Positions 38,574-48,333 of a DNA stretch of 64,000 nucleotides are shown here, one piece after another. The stretch is from assembly GCA_003833135.1 (NCBI GenBank), contig QZLH01000448.1:12338-76337 (forward strand), in the 5' to 3' direction. Position numbers and translations under genes: made by a program. Source of the stretch: Oehlia diaphana. Its lineage: Eukaryota > Glomeromycota > Glomeromycetes > Glomerales > Glomeraceae. How positions within the stretch are numbered: position 1 is the first letter of the stretch; every line of letters begins with the position of its first letter. Below the pieces are notes generated by a model. The model did not search any database. It was not told the DNA's origin and saw only the letters and a program-made list of their open reading frames with translations.

Positions 38574-39175
38574 ATTGGTCAGAGGAGATAGTTTACGCTT
38601 GCGATTTGCGGAATTAATTTATATCCGATCGACAATTTATATTTTGGCACACGTTCACATGTTACTGCAGTTGTTTAGATCAAGCAACTAAGCATTAAGC
38701 AAGCCGATTCAGACAAAAGTCCACAGATATTTTTAATAATGCAACCTTGAACCTTTATTCTTTCGAATGTGTCAGTTGCAATAGAAAGAAAATTCAAATA
38801 ATTATATACAGCAAATAAATAATCTATGGCTTAAATCAATTACTCTGTCGGGTATATTATCTGTCAATATTTAGATAAAAATATCGCATAATAAATAACT
38901 GACAGACTGACTTTTGTCTGAACGGCTCGCTCACCCTTGCATAAGTTCGGAAAATAGTAGAGAGAAACACGTGACTAATTATTGTTCTTGCCTTTAAATC
39001 TTGCCCAATTAGAGAAAAAAATTAATAATACAGACATAATCGGTTAAAAGGGCTGAAAGGGAAGGCTGAATTGCGTACTAAACAGTGTACAAAAATGCAA
39101 ACAATAAAATCATTATAAAAAGTGAAAAAAGGGAACATTTTTTTGATAATCGAAGTTATACTAAATTTTTTTATA
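38574..39175. promoter_or_regulatory. divergent intergenic region, metaxin / VTC1
   Basis: About 600 bases between outward-reading genes, holding both promoters. Roughly 240 of them (38696-38933) form an inverted-repeat-bounded element described separately. An E-box-like CACGTG lies near 38970, the core bound by Pho4-type factors; its role here is inference. Confidence 0.5.
38696..38933. mobile_element. candidate MITE with about 25-bp terminal inverted repeats
   Basis: The left end (38696-38721, TAAGCAAGCCGATTCAGACA followed by AAAGTC) is matched in inverse orientation by the right end (38909-38933), whose reverse complement reads TGAGCGAGCCGTTCAGACA followed by AAAGTC. The arms differ by one indel and about two transitions. 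The inside is AT-rich and non-coding. I could not identify a convincing target-site duplication, so it may be an old copy. It sits in the shared metaxin/VTC1 promoter. Confidence 0.55.
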
Positions 39176-39782
39176 ATGTCTACTCAACCACTTCTTCAAC
39201 CTCAAAAACGTATAGCTCTTCCTACTAGGGTTGAACCTAAAGTATATATCTTAATTATAAAAATTTTAATATTAAAATTTATTCAATTTTCATTGTTATT
39301 TACGTGTCAATAGGTATTTTTCGCAAATGAAAGAACCTTCCTTTCCTGGCTGCAATTTACAGTCGTATTAGGCGGCCTTGCGCTTGGACTTCTTAACTTT
39401 GGAGACAAAGTTGGGAAGATTTCTGCCGCTATATTTACGTTTGTTGGTATGTTACATGAAATTTTTGGATTTTTTAAAATCCAATTTAATTAAAGAAAAT
39501 CTTTTGTTGATCAAATAGCTATGGCCATTATGCTCTACGCTCTGTTAATATATCATTGGAGAGCGACCAAGATAAGAAAGAGAGAAACAGGTCCTTATGA
39601 TGATAGGTACGGCCCGACTGTGCTCTGCTTTTTCCTCGTCGGTAAATATCGTTTTATATTTTCTCATTTTATTTATTTAAAAAATTAATATATAAATAAC
39701 AAATTCTTCAAATTATAATTCTTCAAAACTAATAGGCGCCGTGATAACTAATTTTATCCTTCGTTTCACGGATGATAAATAA
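39176..39782 (+). CDS. VTC1: vacuolar transporter chaperone subunit VTC1
   Basis: Small membrane subunit of the VTC complex, which makes polyphosphate from ATP and moves it into the vacuole. Four exons (39176-39241, 39314-39446, 39519-39641, 39736-39782) total 369 nt, a 122-residue protein close to yeast Vtc1 (129). Visible: cytosolic N-terminus with [19 protein letters not shown], first span [20 protein letters not shown], second span [20 protein letters not shown], the conserved [20 protein letters not shown] loop, and third span [20 protein letters not shown]. No SPX or polymerase domain, as expected for VTC1. Polyphosphate is the main long-distance phosphate store in mycorrhizal fungi, so this gene would matter if the host assignment is right. 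Confidence 0.96.
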
Positions 39783-40186
39783 TAGTTTTTCGATCAATTT
39801 GCTATTTTCTCTCTCTCTCTTTTAACTATCGTCATTTTAATGACAATTATATATATATATAGATTTACTTTGTATGTTAAATAAAATAAACAAAAAATTT
39901 AGTCCATGAAATCTTAAAAAATAGCATGCATTAATTATTAATATATTGTAAGAAAATTCGAAATTTTTTCCGTTTTCGGGTAAATCCAGTTTATTTATTA
40001 TTATACGCCCGTCTCATGTTTCACTAATCTTAAAAAAATCGGAAAATGGTTTCTTCATAAATTTATATTTATCTATGAACGAGCATTCTAATTGAAAATT
40101 AAGGTTCGAGAATTTTATAAATAATTTATGTGACGGACTCTTTTTAAATGTTTATTAGTTGAGTTGTCAATTGAAAAAATTTTGGG
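39783..40186. other. convergent 3' spacer, VTC1 / JJJ1
   Basis: About 400 bases between two stop codons. Contains a CT run and a short AT run near 39810-39860. No coding potential; it should contain both polyadenylation regions. Confidence 0.55.
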
Positions 40187-42242
40187 TTACATTACTTTTT
40201 TCTTTTTCTTTTTACCTGAACTAAGTGATTCCGCTAGGGCGTGATTAGTCAACTTGATATGGTCAAACAACTTATTTCTGGTGAGAAATGTCTGTGAACA
40301 TACGTTACATTTATTCTATAGAAGGAAAATTTTAGAAATATAATATAAAAAATATATCATGAGAATACAAAAAGAAAAATGAATCACCTGGTTAGATGTT
40401 TCTTTTTTCTTCTTATCCTTTTTAGAATTACTGCTTTCGGTTTGATTTAATTTATCATCATCTTTCAAGAAGTATGGAGTTGCTCCCGATTCTTCATCTG
40501 ACTCGAAGCCTCCACGGGAAGTTATCTTTGTTCTTTCTAATATTTCAGATAAATCATTATCTTCTTCGTTTAGTGTCTCTTCTGATATGCTGTTTTTGTG
40601 AAAAATTTCTTTCGTAGTATTTATTTTTAACTCTTCATCAGCATGACCCCAATTAGGAGTCTTCTGTTTCTTCTTTTGTTTCTTGTTCTTTTTAGATTCT
40701 TTCTCATGAGAGAATAAATCATTCTCTACTTCTTCGTCATATTTAATGTCCTGTGTATCCAATTTTATATCTTGATGACCATTTTGTAATGTAAAAATAT
40801 CATCATTAGATTTTGATGCATCTACATTACTTATTAGTTCTTCATCTTCTTCGAACATCTCTTCCCTTAATAATTCGACGCTTTTAATATGCTTTTTACT
40901 TTTTTCGTGATTTTTCCACGCATTTTCATTTTTGAAACTTTTATTACATGCCACGCAAAAATATTCATCATCTGGTGGTTCATCTTCAAAATCTTCCTCC
41001 TCCTCCTCATCCCCTTCATCAATTTTTGTCCAGTCTTGCTCTTGATATTCCCGTAATTTAGCAATACGTTCTGCGCGTTCACGCGCGGCTTTTGATTTAG
41101 CTTCTGCAACCTTTGCCTCTCTTTTTAACTCCGCGAGTGCTGTAATCTCTTTGTAACGTGGATCTCTCTTCTTTACGTATTCAACCAATTCCTAAAAATA
41201 ATTATTTATTTATGATGTTCTTTAATAATAATTTAAATATCTAATGAATTATACAAAACTTACCCTCACGGTGTCATTGTATTCTTTACGAGCAGCATCT
41301 CGCGATTTTTTATTTTCACTTTTCATTCTTCGCTTTAAAATTCGATCAGGTGCCTAACTTCAATAATATTTTCATTTAATTTCTTACTTTTCTTCAAAGG
41401 TACATTAACCTACTTAATTAATTACACTTTACCTCCGATAATTTATATTTATCAAACCATTTAAAACTTTTCTGAGTGGAGAAATTTAACCATGAAGTAT
41501 AAAAATTTTTAATCGGATTCCCATCTTTCGAGTCATTTGAGTCAATTGGTGTAGTGCTATCACCAAATGATGGATACGGGTGAAAATCGCCAGCATCTTC
41601 ACCGCGATCATGAGAATAAGCATCATCTTCTTCCTCCGCCAATTTTTCAAATAACTTTCTATACACCGTATAAAATCCCTACAATCAGATTTATAAATCA
41701 ATAGTAGTTTAGAATTAATTAAATGGTAATTCTTTAACATACCGTTTTACTGTCATCAAATCCTTGATAACACGCCTTAGTAAAGAATCTCATTAGATCT
41801 TCAGTTCTAGTACCTTGAACACTAGTTCTAAATCCCCATCTTGAACTGCTTTCATCACAATCATCATCGAGTTCATAAATATCATCATCTATAATTTTCT
41901 TTTTCGATTTAGTGTTTGTCATTTATTTTTAAAATAATTGACACTTCTTACCTTCTCTTAGAATGGCGTCTCGATGACCATCATACCTACGAATTTAAAT
42001 TAATTTGAATAAACCTGTTTAATCCAATTATATAGACCGAAAATTTACCATTCACGTTCGTGAGGGTCAGATAAAACATCGTAAGCTTCTTGAATAAGAG
42101 CAAATTTTTTTGTAGCCTCGTCAACCCTATGGTAATTTTTATCAGGATGCCATTCTAAAGCTTTCTTACGGTATGCCTTTTTTATCTCTTCTCCAGATGC
42201 TATTCGATCTACTTCAAGAAGTTCATAATAACAAGTCCGCAT
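40187..42242 (-). CDS. JJJ1: J-domain protein JJJ1 / DNAJC21, 60S biogenesis
   Basis: Cytosolic Hsp70 co-chaperone that works with Rei1 to release the export factor Arx1 from pre-60S subunits. N-terminal J domain: [20 protein letters not shown], with HPD in [10 protein letters not shown] and [14 protein letters not shown]. It continues with [11 protein letters not shown], the DNAJC21-specific block [17 protein letters not shown] and [17 protein letters not shown], a long charged helix ([12 protein letters not shown]), and two C2H2 zinc fingers: [20 protein letters not shown] and, in the last exon, [19 protein letters not shown]. The tail is basic (GKKKKKKVM). Between the fingers is an acidic/lysine-rich disordered region. 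The final intron joins SNQ to NKC in frame; stop TAA at 40187-40189. Confidence 0.95.
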
Positions 42243-42612
42243 TTTGTTTTACCAAATAATAAAATAATAACAGCGGAGTGCTCAATTATTAAAAAGAAAA
42301 TTTTGACAATCTAATTTTTCAAAAAAAGGATCTATATTTTTTTTTTAAAAAAGTTTTTTTTTAAATATGCTAAAACTATTCTAGAAATGTGGTAAGATCT
42401 GTTTGTATGTCAAAAGTAGTACATTTTGCAAAGGTTTTAAAGATTAAAATAAAGTGGCTCCGTTTTTTGGGGCCAAAATGATGATCAATTTATTATTTAT
42501 TATTATTGTGGCCAATCAAATTTCAATTTATTCCAGTTAAATATAGGTAATTATTGTGCAAAAGCGAAAAGGTCAACCAACAACTATTCGATAAATACCA
42601 ACTAACAAAAAA
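42243..42612. promoter_or_regulatory. divergent promoter region, JJJ1 / CreB-type USP
   Basis: About 370 bases between outward-reading start codons, AT-rich with poly-T runs near 42330-42365. No exon recognised. Confidence 0.5.
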
Positions 42613-45466
42613 ATGTCACTTTTAAAATGGATTGGCATGGTAAGCTGGTTTTTTATATCTAGTTTATTTTGCTATTTTGCAGGAAATAGATTTGAATTTA
42701 CGCAGGAAAAAATATAACTTTATTAATCTAACGTGATTTTCTATTAGGGTGATTCGAAAAAAACTACTGCCAACGAGCCCTGGAGTAGTGGGTCTGAAAA
42801 ATATTTCGGCTTGGAAAATGTAAGAACGTTTTTTAAATTTAACGACGCTGAACAGAAAGTTTATAAACTAAAGAACTACGAAAAACTTTTATCAAAACAG
42901 CATTAACACTTTTTTCTTTTGTTCGTGAACATCAACGTTTACAGTTCGGAAATACCTGGTAAGATTTCTTTCTAAAATTATACAATTTCATTAACTTTTT
43001 TAATTTTATTCATTCAATCAATCATTCATTTATTTATATAACATTAGCTATTGCAATTCTATTTTACAAGCTCTTTATTTTTGTAAACCGTTTCGAGAAT
43101 GCGTTATCAACTTCCCGAATGGACAAAATGGTTTGTTAGCTCCTTCCATGTCGCATATTAATTCACAAATATTAACATCATCACTTACGAATGATACTAT
43201 TTCTAAAATAGATGTAAATGCCACATCTGAAAATAAAGGTAAGTTATTTTTACTTGGTATGTTTAGTCTAAACTTTATTTCACTAAGCAATTCATATCTT
43301 CTTTTCAGCGAATAGTGATATATCATCATCCAATGGACTTAATGAAGATACTTTATTTAGTGCATTGAAAGAATTATTTTGGAAGATAAGTAGTCAGAAA
43401 AAAAGAACTGGTGTTATGGCGCCGAATGGATTCATAGCAAAATTAAAAAAAGAAAATGGTAAATTTTTATTCTCTTTGTAGTGTATGTCATTGTTTTATT
43501 AACATTATATTATTTATTAATTTTTAGTTTTATTATTATTTTTGGATAGAACTTTTTCGTACAACGATGCACCAAGATGCACATGAATTTTTAAATTACA
43601 CTCTTAATGCTATAGCCGAGAATGTAATAGAACAACAAAAGAAAATGGAAGAATTAGAAAAACAAAGAGAACAAGAGCAACGGTGTGACATCAGTGAAAA
43701 GTCAAAATCGTCAGTAAACGGTACAAGCATAAACGAAAGTGAAGAAAGTGGCGTTTCAGGTAATTATTATAGAAAGTATTCCATAATAATTTAAATTATA
43801 AATTTCTCAAGTATATAATTTTCTATATCAAAGCAGATGAAAGTTCTTTCAAAGGATCAGAAATTAATTCAAACACATCCTCTTTAAAGACAACTTGGGT
43901 ACATAAACTATTTGAGGGCACTTTAACAAATGAAACGAAATGTCTGACTTGTGAAACAGTGAGTTAAATAGAAATTTACAATTTTTTTTTAATGTTTTTG
44001 AATTTTTATTGATATTGTAATGTTCAGATCACAAGCAGAGATGACCCTTTCCTCGATCTTTCCATTGATATTGAACAAAATTCTTCTGTTACGTCTTGTT
44101 TGAGACAATTTTCTGCAAGCGAAATGTTAGTTCACCAGGATAAATTTTTTTGTGACGTGTGTTGTGGATTACAAGAGGCCGAAAAGAGGTATGCACATTA
44201 CATTATGATATATTTTCTCTAATTAAATATAATGAAGTTATCAAATTCTTTTGATAGGATGAAAATTAAAAAATTGCCCAATGTATTAGCGTTACATTTA
44301 AAACGCTTTAAATATCAAGAAAGGTTACAGAAATATATTAAATTATCATATAGAGTAGTGTTTCCTTTTGAATTACGACTATTCAACACGGTAATGTTGC
44401 ATTTGAGATATTATAACGATTATTTCTATCACAATATAATATTAATATATATATACATATATTTGATTTTGATATAGTGTGATAATATTAAAGATCCTGA
44501 TCGTCTTTATGAACTTTATGCAATTTGTGTCCACATTGGAAGGTAAGATATATGCTTATGTAATATGCTTAACCATTTTTTCAAATGTATTAACAAAATT
44601 TTCTTTAAAGTGGGCCATATCATGGCCATTATGTTACATTGGTAAAGAGCATGGGACAATGGCTTTTGTTTGATGACGATACTGTAGAGGTACGGTAATA
44701 TGAACTTTATGGTTAAATAGTCTTATAATTATTATTAAATTATTTATTTCTTTATTAGCCTGTAGATGAAAGTGAAATTCACAAATATTTTGGAGATATA
44801 CCGGCAACTGGATCAGGTTATGTGTTATTTTATCAAGCCTGTGATTTAGATTTAAGTTCTCTTGGTCTACCGTATTCTGTTTGGGCAAACAATGTAGCCT
44901 CTAGTGCATCATCAGAAGTATCAGCAGAGGGTGCTGCTGAATCACATTCTATTGATGCACAATCCACGTCAACTACAATTAATGGTGCTGATAATAATAA
45001 TAATGTTACATCTTCAATAAACAATGAAGAGCCTAAAAAAGAGCGTCAAACTCCTGTAAGGGAACCATCATTTTCTGAACGTCTGACGACTATACTACCG
45101 AGAAAAAAAGATAATAATTCAGATAGACGTAAATCACATGGTGATCAAGATTCAAAGGACAATGATGACAATAATACACATGAAAAATCGTCATCACAAG
45201 AAAAAGAAAAAACATCATGGTTTACAAAATCTAATAATAAATCAAACAAAGAAAAAGACAAAGATAAGGATAAGAAAGATGATAAAGACGAAAAAAAGAC
45301 TTCGTCAAACCTGGAATCGTTATTCGAAGAGGGTACTAATAACACACAAACGAGTAAAAAAGATAAGAAAGCAGAGAAAGAAGAAAAGAAAAGAGAAAAG
45401 AAGGCTAAGTCGGAGAGTAAAAAAATGGAAAAATTAGCAGCGTCTAATGGAATTAAAACAATTTAA
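42613..45466 (+). CDS. ubiquitin-specific protease, USP12/USP46/CreB type
   Basis: Cysteine deubiquitinase; the Aspergillus orthologue CreB acts with a WD40 partner in carbon catabolite control. Start MSLLKWIGM (exon 42613-42639), then [20 protein letters not shown]. The Cys box [18 protein letters not shown] is assembled from three exons, including a 14-nt one (42945-42958). Also visible: [16 protein letters not shown], the zinc-ribbon pair CLTCET and [20 protein letters not shown], the His box [20 protein letters not shown] and DDDTVEPVDESEI, and the terminal YVLFYQACD. After the catalytic domain (about genomic 44850) is a long low-complexity tail, Ser/Asn then Lys/Asp/Glu-rich, ending SNGIKTI. 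Catalytic Cys, His and Asp are all present. Insert [16 protein letters not shown] between Cys and QDAHEF is typical of the CreB group. Confidence 0.94.
42945..42958 (+). other. 14-nt microexon of the USP gene
   Basis: Bounded by an acceptor CGTTTACAG and a donor GTAAGATT. It reads TTC-GGA-AAT-ACC-TG and encodes Phe-Gly-Asn-Thr plus the first two bases of the catalytic Cys codon, whose last base comes from the exon at 43048. Without it the active-site box NFGNTCYCNS cannot be formed, and the phases on both sides close exactly. Confidence 0.88.
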
Positions 45467-46051
45467 TACTATTTAATAGAACACTACATTAAGGAACAAG
45501 AGAAATGGTTGGTTTGAGGATTTAAATAAAAATTTTCTTCCTTTTTTTTATGAAAATCGTTTTTATTATAAATAATGTTCTTCCTCTTTCAGCTATATTC
45601 TGATATTATTTCTTTATCTTAATTTAAAAAAATATATATATATATATAAAGGTGCAATGGGTCACCGCCTTAATTTTTTGTTTACGTTAGTAGCAGTATT
45701 CTGTATTCACTTGTATGATATTATAAATTACGAAAACTCATTATCTTTTCTTTAAATCAAACACTAATTTCTTTAATTCTCATTCATTGTCCAAAACACT
45801 TTTATTATTGTACATTAGAGGACTTTTTATTTTCAACCTTTTTTTTAATATGGGCTATTTAGAGGATAGGATTAAAGAAAAATTTTACAAATTTAATCGA
45901 CTTTTTTTAATTATAAATTTCTATTTCAATTTCCCACTATTGCTTTTTTTTGTCGTCTTTTTAAAAGTATGATAATCAATATACCTGTAAGAACGTTTAA
46001 TCAATAAATTTAAATTATATATATACATACACTGATACTATCACTTCGAAA
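45467..46051. other. convergent 3' spacer, USP / SARAF
   Basis: About 585 bases between two stop codons, with T-rich tracts and a short TA run near 45633-45648. The open frame at 45787-45972 is Phe/Leu-rich translation of T-rich DNA and is not called. Confidence 0.55.
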
Positions 46052-47680
46052 TTATCTATTATCAGTTTCTGCAAAGCCGTACGCGGTGTACGTGTCATCA
46101 TAATCACAGCTTGCTGTAGTAGTAGTAGAAGAATAATCTCTATAATCATTGTTCCAATCATAATAGTCGTAAAAATTATTATTAATAGAACTTGTGCTAT
46201 AACTATAATTAGGCTTTTTTCGTGTTCTTCTATGAAAATAGTTATTATTGTTGTTGTTTCTTCTACCAAATAGGTAACCAGCTAAACCACCACCTAAAAT
46301 TCCTGTCCAAAATCCTGGATATGGAATATTTTCCCTTCGATATGCACGCCTAGTTGATGATGATGACGAATCTATAATAAATTGGAGAAAATAATTTAAT
46401 GAATGATGTTTTAAAATTAAAATCGATTTAAATTTATTAAAACATTACCGCGATTAAGGCGAGACGATTCTCCAGCTTCATCGTCCGAAGTTCTAAATTC
46501 TTGAGAATGAACATTAGTAGGCCTACGTAAAAAAAAATTATTTGGAAAGTTATTTCTAAATAAAATAAATAAATATAATTTACATTGTAGCTTATTAACT
46601 TACCTATTATTTCTATTATTTCCTCTTCGTGTCCTCATACATGATAAGTACATATTATATAAAATGTATCCAATCATACCAAGCCATGCAATTCCAAATA
46701 ATGTATTAAATAGCGATTCTTTAAATAAAAAAATGATTATCAATATCAAAAAATATCTATATGAACAAATATATATTATAGCATACTTACTGTCTTCATC
46801 ATCGTCTACATTCACATTATCGAACCAATTATTAAACCATTGTTTTTTCTTTCGATCATTAGTATAATCATTGGTGAGATATAAAGTATACTTAAGACCA
46901 CATGATCCTACACAAAATAAATTGTATATAAACTGAACTGAGGGAATTTACTCTTTTTTATTTCGATTGGATTTACCTTTTAAGACGTATTGATCATTTG
47001 GATGTTCATAACCTGTAAATACAAGAAATATTGTTATTTGAAATATATAAAAAATTGCGCATTTAATAATTAATGAATTAGATGAAACCTTCACAAGTAA
47101 CCTTTAACTAAATTGAAAAAGAGAAAAAAACATTAAATTATACAAAGAACAGTTAACACAATAATTCAAACAAAATACATACACGTCCAAATTTTAATGA
47201 TTTAGGTAAATCTGCTTCACATTTCCAATTGGGATCTTTAATAAATATTTTATTAGAGGTTAAAATTACGAACAAACCCTTTTATAAAATAATTAGATAT
47301 TTAAACTAACTTATTCCATCCAATCCAATGTTTCTACACTGAATAACATCTAAAAATAAAGTGAAAATAAGATAAATAAGATAATAAACATTTTTATAAT
47401 AAACATTTTTATGAATAACTACAAACTGAAATATAAAACACAAGAATACAACACCAGGTTCATAACGACAGCCTGCGTTCCCTCCGATACATTCTATTTG
47501 TTTAATGGGTATATGTCTTCTCCCAGTTGTATATTTTCCTCTGTACAGAGTAAGAGCTCGAACTTTTTCCAAAAGAACTTTATTATCCCAGCCCTCAACC
47601 ACAAATGTCAGGAAGCACAGGCTTATTAATATCACACTAATCACACTCGATACAATTTGTATTTTCATTATAAAACCCAA
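46052..47680 (-). CDS. SARAF-like store-operated calcium entry regulator (TMEM66 family)
   Basis: Type I ER membrane protein; animal SARAF binds STIM1 to switch off store-operated calcium entry. Start MGFIMKIQ with a signal peptide (VISVILISLCFLTFVVEG), then the family's luminal domain: KVLLEKVRALTLYRGKYTTG, PIKQIECIGGNAGCRYEP, VQCRNIGLDGI, DPNWKCEADLPKSLKFGRLK, VTCEGYEHPNDQYVLKGSCG. One membrane span LFNTLFGIAWLGMIGYILY precedes a cytosolic tail with PYPGFWTGILGGGLAGYLFG and an Arg/Asn/Tyr/Ser-rich end. About eight exons; stop TAA at 46052-46054. The luminal cysteines and the WTG..GGxxGYLFG block match SARAF. Its role in a fungus without obvious STIM is unknown. Confidence 0.92.
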
Positions 47681-47893
47681 AGTTCAAAGAAAAAATATGT
47701 ACAGTATTAGCAGTTAGTTATGAGTATTGATTATTAAATAGAATTTATTACTAATAGCTAAGTTATTGTTTATAACTTCATTTGGAAATTAGGTATCTTG
47801 TTCAACGTGTTCGATCGTGTATAACCTCAAGTTGGCTTAACCCTGTGACGCGCGATATTTTCGTTTTTATTTGTAATAAAAATATATTGCAAT

Positions 47894-48247
47894 ATGCTTC
47901 GTCGTAATCCCACACGTTTAGAAATTCGTCAAGACGACGTCGAACAACTTCCTAAACTTCGAGAAGTCTATCAAAAAAAGCTTTCTCAAAAACCGGGTAT
48001 AAGTGGAAAGGGCAAAAGAAAAAGTATTGAACTAGAAGATACTATTCAACGACAATCACAGCAACAACAGCAGTCACTTCAACAGCCACAGGAGCAACTC
48101 ATTCCTATCGTTGGTACAGAAGAACTTCGTAATTTGAAAAATAACATGTAAGAATGCAAGATTATTAATTTCTAGCCTTAAAATTTAATTTAATTAACAT
48201 TTATTAAATATTTTTATAGGACAACGCAAGAAAGAATTGGTTTATAA
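47894..48247 (+). CDS. CDC26: anaphase-promoting complex subunit CDC26 (APC12)
   Basis: Tiny subunit that stabilises the TPR protein Cdc16/APC6 in the anaphase-promoting complex. Two exons (47894-48147 and 48220-48247) total 282 nt, 93 residues. The N-terminus MLRRNPTRLEIRQDDVEQL is the diagnostic CDC26 motif that threads into the APC6 TPR groove. A basic patch (GKGKRKSIE) and a Gln-rich stretch follow. The second exon is only 28 nt, and the AT|G splice gives the ending TTQERIGL, also typical of the family. It is convergent with the PCCA gene, 86 bases between stops. Confidence 0.9.
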
Positions 48248-48333
48248 TAGTTTTGTAATAATTATATAGCCAAAATTTATCTCAAATTGTATACATTTAA
48301 GTTATTTAAGTACAAATTTACTATTACTATTGA

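Noticed and set aside
45138..45437. 99-codon Lys/Arg-rich plus-strand frame
   Set aside because: Alternate-frame reading of the Lys/Asp/Glu-rich tail of the USP gene.
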